NCBI GenBank assembly: GCA_965229565.1
Contig: OZ245888.1
Location: 2,604,001 to 2,668,000 of the forward strand
Source of the DNA: JANQNX01 sp040217095
GTDB taxonomy: Bacteria > Pseudomonadota > Gammaproteobacteria > Eutrophobiales > Eutrophobiaceae
Reading direction: 5' to 3'
DNA length: 64,000 nucleotides
Shown here: positions 9,601-17,897 of the stretch, one piece after another
How positions within the stretch are numbered: the first letter of the stretch is position 1
How the letters are laid out: each line of letters starts with the position of its first letter
Translations under genes and position numbers: made by a program
Notes under the pieces: model-generated
Seen by the model: the letters and a program-made list of their open reading frames with translations, nothing else
What the model was told of the DNA's origin: nothing
The model's database searches: none

Positions 9601-11199
9601 TCCCTTTTCTGCCAGGTCCCAGTCTATACTGGCGCTCACTTCGTTTTGCAGGTCTATGTCACTGGTTACCGTTAGAGTGTAATCCTTGTTATCCGGCGTA
9701 GTGGCAGATAACTGGAAGGCAAGGTCCCATAAATTGTTAGCCGCATCCAGTTCGAAGTTGAGCGGTGACAGCGAGTTCACGTGGCCTTGCATAGCATCAA
9801 CTAACGGCAAGACCAATGACCCCTGCATGTCGATTGCCGGCACATCACCAGACATGTCCAGGCTACCCTCGGCGTCAATATTGCCTTCCATGGGGTTGGG
9901 GTTAGCGCTGGTTTTATCTTCATAGCGGTAGGCAGACTGCATTGATATACGCAGCGCGTCTGGCTTACCTTCAAGAGCCAGCTTGCCGTATGGGACTGAC
10001 CACGTTTTGATATTACTGGTCGGGAATTGCAGTTCATCCCATTCCAGCAGCAGGTCCGAATGCAAGTCATCAATGCTGACAACGCCAGCCAACCTCACTT
10101 TCCCCGGTCCCTGTAACAAGTGGTCCAACGTCAGCCTGTTACCATCGAGTTCAAAGTCACCGATACCGCTCAGTGCTAACAAACTGTCCTGTTCTGCCGG
10201 AACAGACTCCCATTCCACATGCAAGGCCGGATTCCTGTTTTTCTTGCCGGGCAATGATACGTACAACTCCGTGTTCAGGCTGGTTGCCATGTCGTTCAGG
10301 TTAAGCCCTGCAGCCAGTGTGGCCTGAAGTTCATCCTGGTCACCGCTGATATCCAGCGTGACCGGCGCCAGTAATGTCGCCACAGGTAATAACGATTGCA
10401 GAAATGGGCCACCGGTTTCACCTGATATCGTATATGCATATGGTGTGGCTGCGAGTTGTAATTGACCCTGAATAAAAGTTTCCAGCCCGCCGCCGGTTTC
10501 CAGTGTAAACGCGAGGTTATGCTGTGGACCAGATAACTCCAGCATCCCATTTATCATGTGTGCATCCAACACACCTGACCACGAGAGCGCTACGTTAATA
10601 GGTGTCGCAGTATCGCTGGCAAGTAACACGCTGCCACTTACACTTTGTTCAGCGAACAGGAATTGTTTCAAATGCAATTGCATGCCGCTGGCATCGACTG
10701 TTAACGCAGCATCGATATCAACATTGATGGTTTCACCCGAAACCGGATGGTAGCTACCGGAGATCAAGCTGATCTGGTTTATATTTATACCCACAGGTAA
10801 GTCGGGAGGTTCTATCTCCGGCAACCTGAAATCGAATGACATCGGCTCCGACTTTTGTCCGGCTACAGGCAAGACCCTGAACAAGGGTTTTTCAATAAGA
10901 ATTTTTTCTATGCTCGCAGTGCCTTGCAATAACGCTGCAGGTTTCCAGGCAAGCTCAACCGACTCAACCGTAACGAGGAATTCACCATTAGCATACTGCA
11001 CTCCCTCAAGGCGTATATTATCTGCAAGCCTGCCTTGCAATTTCTCTATTTTCAGCGGGATTTCATTCGTTTCTATCAGCCAGCGTACCAGCCAGTGGGA
11101 ACCTGCCTGCGTCATTGCCAACGATGTAAGCAACCCCAGCAGTATCAAGACAACAGCAAGGATAAAAAGAATGAGCCGCAACAGGTTCTTCAGGGTCAT
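6673..11199 (-). CDS. tamB: TamB, translocation and assembly module inner-membrane subunit
   Basis: A 1508-residue AsmA-like protein, longer than E. coli TamB (1259). It has one N-terminal membrane anchor (residues 7-32), a very long beta-rich body of repeated short strands, and the conserved C-terminal DUF490 domain (about residues 1150-1508, including DTLSYIITGRPL and DLTFKTAFNPFDQFW). TamB spans the periplasm, works with TamA in building the outer membrane and is implicated in phospholipid transport. Its start overlaps the tamA stop in an ATGA, as is usual for this pair. The extra length lies in the repetitive body. Confidence 0.94.
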   Translation of the reverse strand: MTLKNLLRLILFILAVVLILLGLLTSLAMTQAGSHWLVRWLIETNEIPLKIEKLQGRLADNIRLEGVQYANGEFLVTVESVELAWKPAALLQGTASIEKILIEKPLFRVLPVAGQKSEPMSFDFRLPEIEPPDLPVGININQISLISGSYHPVSGETINVDIDAALTVDASGMQLHLKQFLFAEQSVSGSVLLASDTATPINVALSWSGVLDAHMINGMLELSGPQHNLAFTLETGGGLETFIQGQLQLAATPYAYTISGETGGPFLQSLLPVATLLAPVTLDISGDQDELQATLAAGLNLNDMATSLNTELYVSLPGKKNRNPALHVEWESVPAEQDSLLALSGIGDFELDGNRLTLDHLLQGPGKVRLAGVVSIDDLHSDLLLEWDELQFPTSNIKTWSVPYGKLALEGKPDALRISMQSAYRYEDKTSANPNPMEGNIDAEGSLDMSGDVPAIDMQGSLVLPLVDAMQGHVNSLSPLNFELDAANNLWDLAFQLSATTPDNKDYTLTVTSDIDLQNEVSASIDWDLAEKGTRRNVISGTGNIVYEADTLTIQHASATPYNTRLNGKIGPVTDGPAGLDITLKWDDIALEPILPALTDPTLGQVSVTGNTADMQIQADAELGIAPLGPVNLSLVAALINDRLAIDKIRLGVLQGEVNAQGELILAEELTGQLQLQARQLDFASINPDLKSAINMDAVLTLSQVNQQLQLGLSVPDLSGSWRDRPLQGNAEIVASTEQVDVRPFRIELQDNVIELNMTSTDSLTGNIVIDLEDLASFSNELAGSVKGDITLGGTRLTPGLNAELTGSNLYYDNWRIGQLMAAFNIDLAAGHESKLQLNISTLQYADTVIDNVEISGGGLTENHQLSITASGEQLQLQAQLEAALRQQRWTGVVSDIMLNSRGYGEWHLAQPLNYYWQVDSSAFAVNESCFNSASSSLCLQAVGDEHQQVNAQIVLERLPLNYVNQLLPTTLSLQGQTGGKLVYTGDSNDWLAKLDLSASDARLGIGFADEVELVDLSRATVAAEFGNTSRKVALALVAPSYFDLDMSAQIASAMDAPLAADLKLRLPDIRWLEKVEPALTGTNGEFDLVLNAFGSMQQPRVKGAFLLKNGGISVLPLGLHIDTFKGDIRSSDNNNLVLFNTLLESRGEKLQAKGDVKLDMDAGYPYRFSINGEHFPLVRTADLSMDISPELSLSGDMSLHKVRGQIWIPLLDLRVSTLPESAVSISPDVIIVQSREAGAIHVQEANGNNEFVKNQLDIDVGVLLEPEIHLSAFGLDTRLKGDIRISKPQGVAQPRAQGQVTVTEGRYKAYGQNLQIEEGRILFAGPIDNPALNVRAFRPELEVKAGVNVTGSIRQPKLTLYSEPLQTEADTLSYIITGRPLGAASGGEASLIAKAALSLGAQESSMLTGQIAEMFNLDEFSVAAGDTVESTSLNASKKITRDLTFKTAFNPFDQFWSFLLNYKLTENWSVQSETGLRQGADIIYSIESNKFKELYRKFLDLLSFERE

Positions 11200-12983
11200 A
11201 GGTCCGGACCTATTCGCAGGTGCAACTTGAACCAGGTATCGTCAAGGTCCAATGGGTGAGCCAGGTCTATACGTACGGGGCCGACGGGAGATCGCCAGCG
11301 CAACCCCATACCAACGCCGGTTTTGAAACCGGTATCCCGGCCAGGCCCGGCAAAGGCATTACCGCTATCAACGAATGCGGCTACACCCCATTTTTGGGTC
11401 AGGTATTTCTCCACTTCTACGCTGACAATGGCCAGTTCGCTACCCCCTATGACAAAGCCATCATCATTCACCGGTCCCAGGCTCTCGAAATCATAACCAC
11501 GCAGGTTGTTATCACCACCGGCAAAGAAGCGCTCCGAGGGTGGTAATTCGCGGAAGGCATCTACCCACATCCAGCCCAGGTGACTGCGAGCGATTGCGCG
11601 CATATCAAATGGCAATGACTGAATGTATTTCAGTTCGAGGCGACTACGGAAAAAACTGGTGTCTGAAACGATGGTCTCCGTGGCGCCACGCAGATTCAGC
11701 ATCACGCTGTAACCATGCGTGGTAAAGAGATCGTTATCAACACTACGTTTTTCCCAGCTGGCACCTGGTATCAGGAACAAGCCCCGGCCTTTTTCATTTC
11801 CTACCTCGTAGTCTTCAAAAGAAACCGCAAGAAAATGATCTTCCATGATCGCCCAGGGGCGACGTTTGGTTTCGCTAACGGCAACCTTGGTGACTATCGT
11901 TTCATAGGAATCATAATCTTTCTGACGAACATCGCCTGAAAAGCGCAACCATTCATTCGATGGGTGTTCACGTGGAATACGATAATAAGTGGACAGTCCA
12001 AGCTCACTCTGTGACAGGCGTGATTCCACACCTAACTGGTGCCCGAATTCATTCCAGCGGCGGTTGTTATAACCAAGCCGGGAACGCAATCCTTCATCCG
12101 TAGCAAAACCAAGCGAAGCAAAGAAACGATGCTTTTCGCTTGGACTCAGGTTGACCTGTAGCGGTATGGATTTATCTGCGGCTTCCTCGAAACCCGGCTT
12201 GATATTAACACTCTTGAAGTAGTCGCTGCTCAGCAGGCGATTTTGCATCGCCATGATCCTGGCAGTGGAATAATTGCTGTTTTCAGGTGTTTCCAGGATG
12301 CGGTTGACCAGCCCCTCGTCGAGAAATTCGGGCTGTTGGTTGATGGTAATCGTACCCAACTGGTAACGCTCACCACTATCGTAGTGCAAAGCGACCCTGG
12401 CGACGTAGTTTTCAATATCAACCGTGAGTGTAGAAGTTATATAACGACCATCCAGGTAGCCCAACTCGGCGGCAACCGATTCGATCAGGGCCTTGCTACG
12501 TCGATAGTCATCGTGGTTCAGCAACTTTCCCTGCTTGATAGGCAATTCCTTTATCTCGTCCTGGAATTCACTATCGCCTGCAGCCGCGCCATCTATGTTT
12601 ACTAATACCTCGGCCACCTGCATACGCTTGCCCGGCACTACTGTAATGGTGGCACTGGGGCATTCCTCGCCCTTTTCAACAGCAATGTCAATTTCAGCAA
12701 GATAGTATCCATAGGCATGTACGGCATTACGTATCTCGGACAAGGTCTTGTCATTACGACGCTTGATTAACTCAACGGGTGTCGTGCATTGGTAACGTGA
12801 TATACCCATGTGCACACGTATATTTTGTGCAATGGGCTCGTCAACACCCTCAACGGTTATTCCGACTACAGGCTCACTGGAACCTGCTGCCGTGTCCTTG
12901 CCATTCTTGTTACCGATAAACGGCAACCCGGAGCAGCCAACCAGGGCAGACAACAGAAATATCAATACCGTTTTTTTAAACAT
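11196..12983 (-). CDS. tamA: TamA, Omp85-family outer-membrane assembly factor
   Basis: A 595-residue Omp85 protein with N-terminal POTRA domains (about residues 40-270) and a C-terminal barrel (about 275-595). The barrel has the family features FFAGGDNNLRGYDFESLGP and WRSPVGPVRIDLAHPLD. It inserts outer-membrane proteins together with TamB, whose gene overlaps it by four bases. The N-terminus is unusual: FLLSALVGCSG at residues 9-19 fits a lipobox with Cys17, whereas E. coli TamA has an ordinary signal peptide. Whether the Cys is lipidated cannot be told from sequence. Confidence 0.93.
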   Translation of the reverse strand: MFKKTVLIFLLSALVGCSGLPFIGNKNGKDTAAGSSEPVVGITVEGVDEPIAQNIRVHMGISRYQCTTPVELIKRRNDKTLSEIRNAVHAYGYYLAEIDIAVEKGEECPSATITVVPGKRMQVAEVLVNIDGAAAGDSEFQDEIKELPIKQGKLLNHDDYRRSKALIESVAAELGYLDGRYITSTLTVDIENYVARVALHYDSGERYQLGTITINQQPEFLDEGLVNRILETPENSNYSTARIMAMQNRLLSSDYFKSVNIKPGFEEAADKSIPLQVNLSPSEKHRFFASLGFATDEGLRSRLGYNNRRWNEFGHQLGVESRLSQSELGLSTYYRIPREHPSNEWLRFSGDVRQKDYDSYETIVTKVAVSETKRRPWAIMEDHFLAVSFEDYEVGNEKGRGLFLIPGASWEKRSVDNDLFTTHGYSVMLNLRGATETIVSDTSFFRSRLELKYIQSLPFDMRAIARSHLGWMWVDAFRELPPSERFFAGGDNNLRGYDFESLGPVNDDGFVIGGSELAIVSVEVEKYLTQKWGVAAFVDSGNAFAGPGRDTGFKTGVGMGLRWRSPVGPVRIDLAHPLDLDDTWFKLHLRIGPDL

Positions 12984-13499
12984 CTCGTTACGAAAAAGCC
13001 TTTTAGAATGCGCTAATAGTCGGGCAGGCGATGAACATCCCCGTTCACCCTGTTCTATTGTGACCCGCTTTGCATGACATTATCTCAAAAAGAAAATACG
13101 CGACTGATTAAATTCACGGCATTTTCCCGGGTGAAATCGCGACAGCCTGCGTTCTACTGCAGGGCTCCGGATATATTGTGTTCAGCAGCAGGCGCATCTT
13201 GCCATCAAATCGCATCGATTACCATTTATTCATTAATTTTCAATAGCTTAATAAACTGCCTGGGAAGCATTTCAATGCCCTGAATGGTTCAAGTTCTGGC
13301 GAGACAGGCCGATACAGACTCAAGCCGAATGGATTTAATCGAGATTGACAGCTCCTATACGGTAACAGGCAACGTTAGATCTTCAAGGTCGGGCCTGGTT
13401 TTGCCATGGTCTGTCAATCACATTCAAGCATGTGTTCAATTATGAACGCTTTTTAGATTGAAAGCATAAATGCCGCAACTAAACTCAGGATGACGAATA
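12984..13499. other. Intergenic region, 516 bases, with a 9-base inverted repeat
   Basis: This gap separates tamA (leftward) from the 13500-14956 module (rightward), so it should hold promoters for both. A perfect inverted repeat, GATTGACAG at 13343-13351 and CTGTCAATC at 13411-13419, lies 80-155 bases before the module start; the left arm contains the -35-like TTGACA, but I see no good -10 at the right distance. Repeats of this size are expected by chance about every other region of this length. Two small open frames here show no sign of coding. Confidence 0.4.
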
Positions 13500-13955
13500 G
13501 TGACAACGACATTGCAAAGATTTGCATTTCGAGAAGGTGAACTTGAAAACCTGTTGAAAGTCAGGGATCGATTTGTAGAGATGCTTGGCAAATACAGCCA
13601 GGACCAGGTTGAGCTGGACAGAAGCAAGTTGCTGGGAACGATTTTTGACACGGTATTTTTTGTCGGCATTTGTAATCTGCGTGACAACATGCCTTCGATG
13701 AAAGAAGTGTACCTGAACACAAACGAGTCAAGGAATCGCTCTTTAAGGTGCCTCGAGCTACTTGAACAAATGAATGTCGTTGTACGTGTCACTGACTCGA
13801 TAGACACGCGTGTTAAACGCATCAGCTTATCTGATGCGTTTAAAGAGGATTTTGAATTATTTATTGAACAATGGGTTGATTCCAGGAACCCCACACCGGA
13901 TAAACCGGCGAATGTACAGATTAGATCATTTGATATAACCGGAGACAAGATATGA
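13500..13955 (+). CDS. Possible winged-helix regulator, unknown family
   Basis: A 151-residue soluble protein with a GTG start preceded by AGGA at a usable distance; an in-frame stop just upstream (13491) rules out a longer form. I do not recognise the family. The region from about residue 55 to 115 (DNMPSMKEVYLNTNESRNRSLRCLELLEQM, then VVRVTDSIDTRVKRISLS) looks like a MarR/GntR-type winged helix: a helix pair, a recognition helix and a beta wing. This is inference from pattern only. Its stop overlaps the start of the next gene in ATGA, so the two are coupled. Confidence 0.6.
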   Translation: MTTTLQRFAFREGELENLLKVRDRFVEMLGKYSQDQVELDRSKLLGTIFDTVFFVGICNLRDNMPSMKEVYLNTNESRNRSLRCLELLEQMNVVVRVTDSIDTRVKRISLSDAFKEDFELFIEQWVDSRNPTPDKPANVQIRSFDITGDKI

Positions 13956-14956
13956 GCAACGTCGTCGCTGTAAAAAACTACCAGTCTGAAGCAATGGAAA
14001 AACAGGGCTCGACGAACTGGATTGAAAAAGTATCCAAGGCGTTTCTTGAAAGAAAAGTAAATCGTCATTTACAAATGGCGACCCGTGTTCATCCTTGCAT
14101 CATTAACAACAAGCGCACGCTGGTTTACGAACGTGGCCTCGGTCTAACCAACCCTGAAGCATTGAAAAAGCTTTCCGCTTACGCGCAGGAGAATGGTTTC
14201 GAAATAAAGGAAGACCAGCGTTCAACCGCAACGAAAAAAGTCGGCTTTGAACGACGCATGGCAAAGACCATTCCATTGCTGTTCCTGGCCAGTGGTATTT
14301 TCATGTCAAGCACGGCCGCAGCCGGCGATATCATGAATCCGGCAACGGCAAGTGTAAAACAGTTGAATGATGTTGAAGTAACCGGCGAATATGATCGTAA
14401 TGACCGTGCCTACAGTGGCAAGGATGGCAAACGATTCATTACCAATCCTTATGGTGAAGCCGAGTCTATCCTTGCCATTGCTGCCAAGATCAAGGCAAAC
14501 GGCAAGCTGAAGCGTGTGAGTACGCGAGGTATTAAAATGCCGCAAACCTACGTCGGTGGCTTTATCAATCGCTATCAGCATACCTTTGCCAAGGGCCATA
14601 CCTTTAGTTACTACGAGGGAGAGGGTTTTGGTGCGCTTGGTTACCATACGCCGGATGGCAAGGTCATACTGGATGTACTGGTAGGCGGAAGCCCCTTCTC
14701 TGCACCTCAGCTGTGGGGACCGTATGACCAGATACTGGGCGATAAGGATAATTCATCCATGACATTGATGATGGGTGACGGTAGCCGTGATGGCATGGGC
14801 CTGTTGAAAGCCTCTTATGCGATTGGGTACACCGCGGTCATGGCTGAAGAAGATTATTCGCTACTGGGTAACACTTATAGTAGCGCGGTTCAGGATGCAA
14901 TTACAGAAATCGTCGCCGACGGCAACAATCTTTCCAATACGGTGGCTGCCAGGTAA
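13952..14956 (+). CDS. Unknown protein with buried signal peptide
   Basis: A 334-residue protein that I do not recognise. Residues 1-102 are soluble, basic and cytoplasm-like. A classical signal-peptide pattern then begins at Met103 (MAKTIPLLFLASGIFMSS, with TAAAGD after it). Residues 125-334 look exported, rich in Gly, Tyr and Asp, with no Cys and no known catalytic motif; GHTFSYYEGEGFGALGYHT near residue 212 stands out. Either it is a type II membrane protein, or there is a second start at 14258 making a secreted form. The gene is coupled to the preceding possible regulator and ends before a strong terminator, so the two form a closed transcription unit. Confidence 0.65.
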   Translation: MSNVVAVKNYQSEAMEKQGSTNWIEKVSKAFLERKVNRHLQMATRVHPCIINNKRTLVYERGLGLTNPEALKKLSAYAQENGFEIKEDQRSTATKKVGFERRMAKTIPLLFLASGIFMSSTAAAGDIMNPATASVKQLNDVEVTGEYDRNDRAYSGKDGKRFITNPYGEAESILAIAAKIKANGKLKRVSTRGIKMPQTYVGGFINRYQHTFAKGHTFSYYEGEGFGALGYHTPDGKVILDVLVGGSPFSAPQLWGPYDQILGDKDNSSMTLMMGDGSRDGMGLLKASYAIGYTAVMAEEDYSLLGNTYSSAVQDAITEIVADGNNLSNTVAAR

Positions 14957-14976
14957 AACTGGATTGCCTTGACCTG

Positions 14977-15004
14977 AAAAGCCGGCTCTATGCCGGCTTT
15001 TTTT
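14977..15004 (+). terminator. Rho-independent terminator
   Basis: AAAAGCCGGC, a short loop, then GCCGGCTTTTTTT: a GC-rich stem followed by a T run, about 20 bases after the stop of the 13952 gene. It closes the two-gene module. The A run before the stem also lets it act on the leftward EF-hand operon that ends at 15015. Confidence 0.9.
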
Positions 15005-15014
15005 CACACTATGA

Positions 15015-15230
15015 CTAGCGGCTGGCCCACCAGGTCATAAATTCTTCAAAATTAATCATGCCGGTATGATTACTATCGACCTTGTCGAAGGTTTCAGTCT
15101 TGTCCACCAGGCTCAGGTCCTTATCGAGTTCATTTAACATTTCCCTGAACTCATTCCAGTCGATCGTCCCGTTACCGTTGGTATCAAATTTGTCAAAAAT
15201 AGCCTTTATTTCTTCTACGCTTTTAGTCAT
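15015..15230 (-). CDS. Small EF-hand calcium-binding protein
   Basis: A 71-residue protein made of two EF-hands. The loops are DTNGNGTIDWNE (about residues 17-28) and DSNHTGMINFEE (about 50-61); each has Asp at position 1, polar side chains at 3 and 5 and Glu at 12, so both should bind Ca2+. No signal peptide is present, so it is cytosolic, like other small bacterial calmodulin-like proteins. The start at 15230 overlaps the upstream stop in ATGA, which decides it over a longer reading. It is the last gene of a three-gene operon. Confidence 0.88.
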   Translation of the reverse strand: MTKSVEEIKAIFDKFDTNGNGTIDWNEFREMLNELDKDLSLVDKTETFDKVDSNHTGMINFEEFMTWWASR

Positions 15231-15691
15231 TGCTGCTCTTGTTTTCCTTTGTTGATAACTGTGCAAGCTTCTGGCATTAACTCCCTGTTCATATCCCCCC
15301 GGCAGGTCCAGTCCAGGCGTTCATTTATCACTACCGGTATCAGCGTAATATGCTTGCCGTTGATATCGGCTGCGACATTTATAACATCTTTATTGGAAAA
15401 ATAAACGGTGATCGCTCCCGGGCGCTGTTCACCAACCCTGATGTCTGTGACCAATGATCGGCTAATATCCACCTGCGGTGGTGTTTCCAGTTGTTGCCAG
15501 TCTGCGGCAGTGGGAAATGCATTGTGTTGCTGCCAGTACTGGCGTACCGCCAGTTTATATTTAATAGCCTGCGACAAACCCTGTAACACCTTGGCCGGAT
15601 CGGTCAGGTCAACTTTCTTGTCGGTTGAAACCACAAAATTCCAGCCGAGATACAAAATCCCCAATACCAGCACAACCAGTACTTTTTTCAT
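15227..15691 (-). CDS. Membrane-anchored pilin-like small protein, unknown function
   Basis: A 154-residue protein with an N-terminal membrane helix (residues 3-22) and a periplasmic part. The stretch VLQGLSQAIKYKLAVRQYW, then QHNAFPTAADWQ, resembles the helix and following loop of type IV pilin-like proteins, but there is no prepilin peptidase site. Two Cys residues near the C-terminus (TCRGD and EACTV) could form a disulfide. The start at 15691 overlaps the HugZ-like stop in ATGA, so a start 12 bases upstream is less likely. Its role in the operon is unknown. Confidence 0.6.
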   Translation of the reverse strand: MKKVLVVLVLGILYLGWNFVVSTDKKVDLTDPAKVLQGLSQAIKYKLAVRQYWQQHNAFPTAADWQQLETPPQVDISRSLVTDIRVGEQRPGAITVYFSNKDVINVAADINGKHITLIPVVINERLDWTCRGDMNRELMPEACTVINKGKQEQQ

Positions 15692-16401
15692 GCGTGAGCC
15701 CATGCCATTTCGACCAATACTTTTCGTACCGAACCAGTATCTGCAACCGGCTCGGGAAACGTGATTCGATGTAGCGCCATTCCCGACTTCAGATGAATGC
15801 CTTCTGCATCAACACCTACCATCACTGGTAGAGCATCATCTGCCAGTGCTATGCCATGCATGTCACAGTAATGCCGGATTGCAGCCGCATGGTCAGCATT
15901 CATGTGTTCAATGATACGTTTTTCATCTTCAAGACTGAATGGATTTCCCAGCAGAAAATCCTCGGGCTGTAACCAGTGAATGCGGCCAAACCCGCCGATA
16001 AACCGAATTTTCCTGGGCTTGAGCCGATAAAAATCAAAGCCATGGGTCTTGTGGTAATCCCGTGAGTGGGGAAAGAAACTGTAATAGCGCCAGATGGCAT
16101 CAGCATCACTGGCCGGTATTTTCTCGGCATCCGCCAGCAGCGTGACCCTGCCCGCCGCCTGTTGATCGTCTGCAGCCTGTTCCAGGCAGATGATCGAGAC
16201 ACGCGGATCGGCAATGATATTTTTCGTATGTTGTGCAATATCGCTGATCAGGATAACCGGCTGACCCTGCCTGTCGAGGCTATAAGGCACGACCGAACCA
16301 AACGGATAACCCTGCATATCTACCGAGATGGTACTGAGCACGGCCTGGTATTCACCGAGTAATAGCTGCCGCGCCATGGTTCCTGCCTGCTTTGCATTCA
16401 T
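15688..16401 (-). CDS. HugZ-like haem-binding protein (PNPOx-like fold + DUF2470)
   Basis: A 237-residue protein of the HugZ family. The N-terminal split-barrel domain (about residues 10-145) starts with ARQLLLGEYQAVLSTISVD and GYPFGSVVPYSLD. The C-terminal DUF2470 domain (about 155-235) contains IIEHMNADHAAAIRHYCDM. HugZ proteins bind haem and some degrade it to biliverdin to free iron; others are of unsettled activity. It is cytosolic. It leads a tightly coupled operon with a pilin-like anchored protein and an EF-hand protein, an odd combination. No clear Fur box was found upstream. Confidence 0.85.
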   Translation of the reverse strand: MNAKQAGTMARQLLLGEYQAVLSTISVDMQGYPFGSVVPYSLDRQGQPVILISDIAQHTKNIIADPRVSIICLEQAADDQQAAGRVTLLADAEKIPASDADAIWRYYSFFPHSRDYHKTHGFDFYRLKPRKIRFIGGFGRIHWLQPEDFLLGNPFSLEDEKRIIEHMNADHAAAIRHYCDMHGIALADDALPVMVGVDAEGIHLKSGMALHRITFPEPVADTGSVRKVLVEMAWAHA

Positions 16402-16481
16402 GCCTTGATGTTAACAGAATGTATTAAAAGTCGTATTATTTCACAATGCGTTTCAAGCACATTAACCATGATGATTGATGT

Positions 16482-17897
16482 ATGGGCCAGGAAATAGATT
16501 CCAGCCGGTTTAGCCAGAATGATTTTGATGTATTCGCGGCCAAGCTCAAAAAGGAAACTGAACAGCTTGAAAAAGCATTTACTGAAAAACAATTTTCAGA
16601 AACAGGTAACATTATTGGCTATGAAATAGAGGCGTGGCTGGTAAGCCAGTCCGGCACGCCTATTCCTATCAACCAGACCTTTCTTGAAAAACTCGATAAC
16701 CCGCTGGTCGTCCATGAGCTGGCGGCATTTAACGTGGAACTGAACAGTGAACCACTGGCGCTGCGTGGCAAGACCCTGTCCATCATGGAAGAAAACCTGC
16801 ATACAACATGGGCTACCTGCCGCAACACCGCTAGAGAACTTTCGGTTGACCTGATGATGATTGGCATCCTGCCAAGTATCCAGGAGCGCCATTTGTCCAT
16901 AGAAAACATGTCCAGGCTTAACCGTTATCATGCCCTCAATGAACAATTAATGAAGCATCGACATGGCAAACCATTACAGCTCGACATCAGCGGCCGCCAG
17001 AGCATTAATACATCTCATAACAACGTGATGATGGAATCGGCATGCACGTCTTTTCAACTGCATCTGCAAACACCACTACATAAAGCAGCCTGCTACCTTA
17101 ACCTTTCCAGCCTGGTATCCGGTCCCATGGTTGCCGTGGCGGCCAATTCACCCTACCTGTTTGGAAAGGACCTGTGGGATGAAACCCGTATCCCCTTATT
17201 CGAACAGTCAGTGGATATTGAAAAGAATAATTTTCGAAGGGTTACGTTTGGGCACGATTATATTCGCGACTCCATCATGGAAAATTACCATGACAACCTG
17301 AAACATTACCCGGTGCTGGTGCCTATTAATATTGATTCCGCCCCGGAAGAATTCAGGCACCTGAGTTTTCACAATGGCACGATCTGGCGCTGGAACAGAC
17401 CACTTATCGGCTTCGATGATCAACAACTACCACATCTGCGCATTGAACACCGTGTTATCCCGTCCGGCCCAAGTGTGATAGACAGCGTTGCCAACGCGGC
17501 ATTCTATTTCGGACTTGTAAATGGCCTGGAAGACCAGGCCGAAACATTGATTAATGAAATACCTTTTACAGATGCCAGGGATAACTTTTACGAATGCGCG
17601 AAGCACGGCCTTGCTGCCAGGGTACGCTGGGGCAAACACGGCGAGGTTGGTATTAAAGAATTATTACTGGATCACTTGATACCAGTTGCGATAACAGGCC
17701 TGGAAAGGTGCGATGTCGACACTGAAGATACGAAAAAATACATGAATGTTATCCGGCAACGCGTTAGCTCCGAACAAAACGGCGCCGGCTGGCAACGTCG
17801 ATGGGTCGCGACACATGGTAACGACATGCAAAGACTGACCTGCAGCTACATGCAGCGACAAAATGATGGCAAGCCCGTGCACGAATGGAGTATTTAA
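16482..17897 (+). CDS. Glutamate-cysteine ligase family (GCS2-type) protein
   Basis: A 471-residue ATP-dependent carboxylate-amine ligase of the GCS2 type. Visible features are NIIGYEIEAWLV near residue 43 (substrate-binding Glu residues), the ELNSEP motif near residue 85 and LRIEHRVIPSGPSV near residue 325. Members join an amino acid to glutamate's gamma carboxylate; some make gamma-glutamylcysteine and others act on unknown amines. The next gene begins directly after the stop, so the pair is one operon with an M14 peptidase. The true substrate is uncertain. Confidence 0.78.
   Translation: MGQEIDSSRFSQNDFDVFAAKLKKETEQLEKAFTEKQFSETGNIIGYEIEAWLVSQSGTPIPINQTFLEKLDNPLVVHELAAFNVELNSEPLALRGKTLSIMEENLHTTWATCRNTARELSVDLMMIGILPSIQERHLSIENMSRLNRYHALNEQLMKHRHGKPLQLDISGRQSINTSHNNVMMESACTSFQLHLQTPLHKAACYLNLSSLVSGPMVAVAANSPYLFGKDLWDETRIPLFEQSVDIEKNNFRRVTFGHDYIRDSIMENYHDNLKHYPVLVPINIDSAPEEFRHLSFHNGTIWRWNRPLIGFDDQQLPHLRIEHRVIPSGPSVIDSVANAAFYFGLVNGLEDQAETLINEIPFTDARDNFYECAKHGLAARVRWGKHGEVGIKELLLDHLIPVAITGLERCDVDTEDTKKYMNVIRQRVSSEQNGAGWQRRWVATHGNDMQRLTCSYMQRQNDGKPVHEWSI

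Noticed and set aside
13074..13283. A 69-residue rightward frame upstream of the two-gene module
   Set aside because: No ribosome site, no family and unlike-protein composition; treated as non-coding.
13436..14068. A 210-residue leftward open frame opposite the two-gene module
   Set aside because: It lies wholly antisense to the coupled genes, shows the odd composition of a shadow frame (many Ser and Arg) and has no ribosome site.
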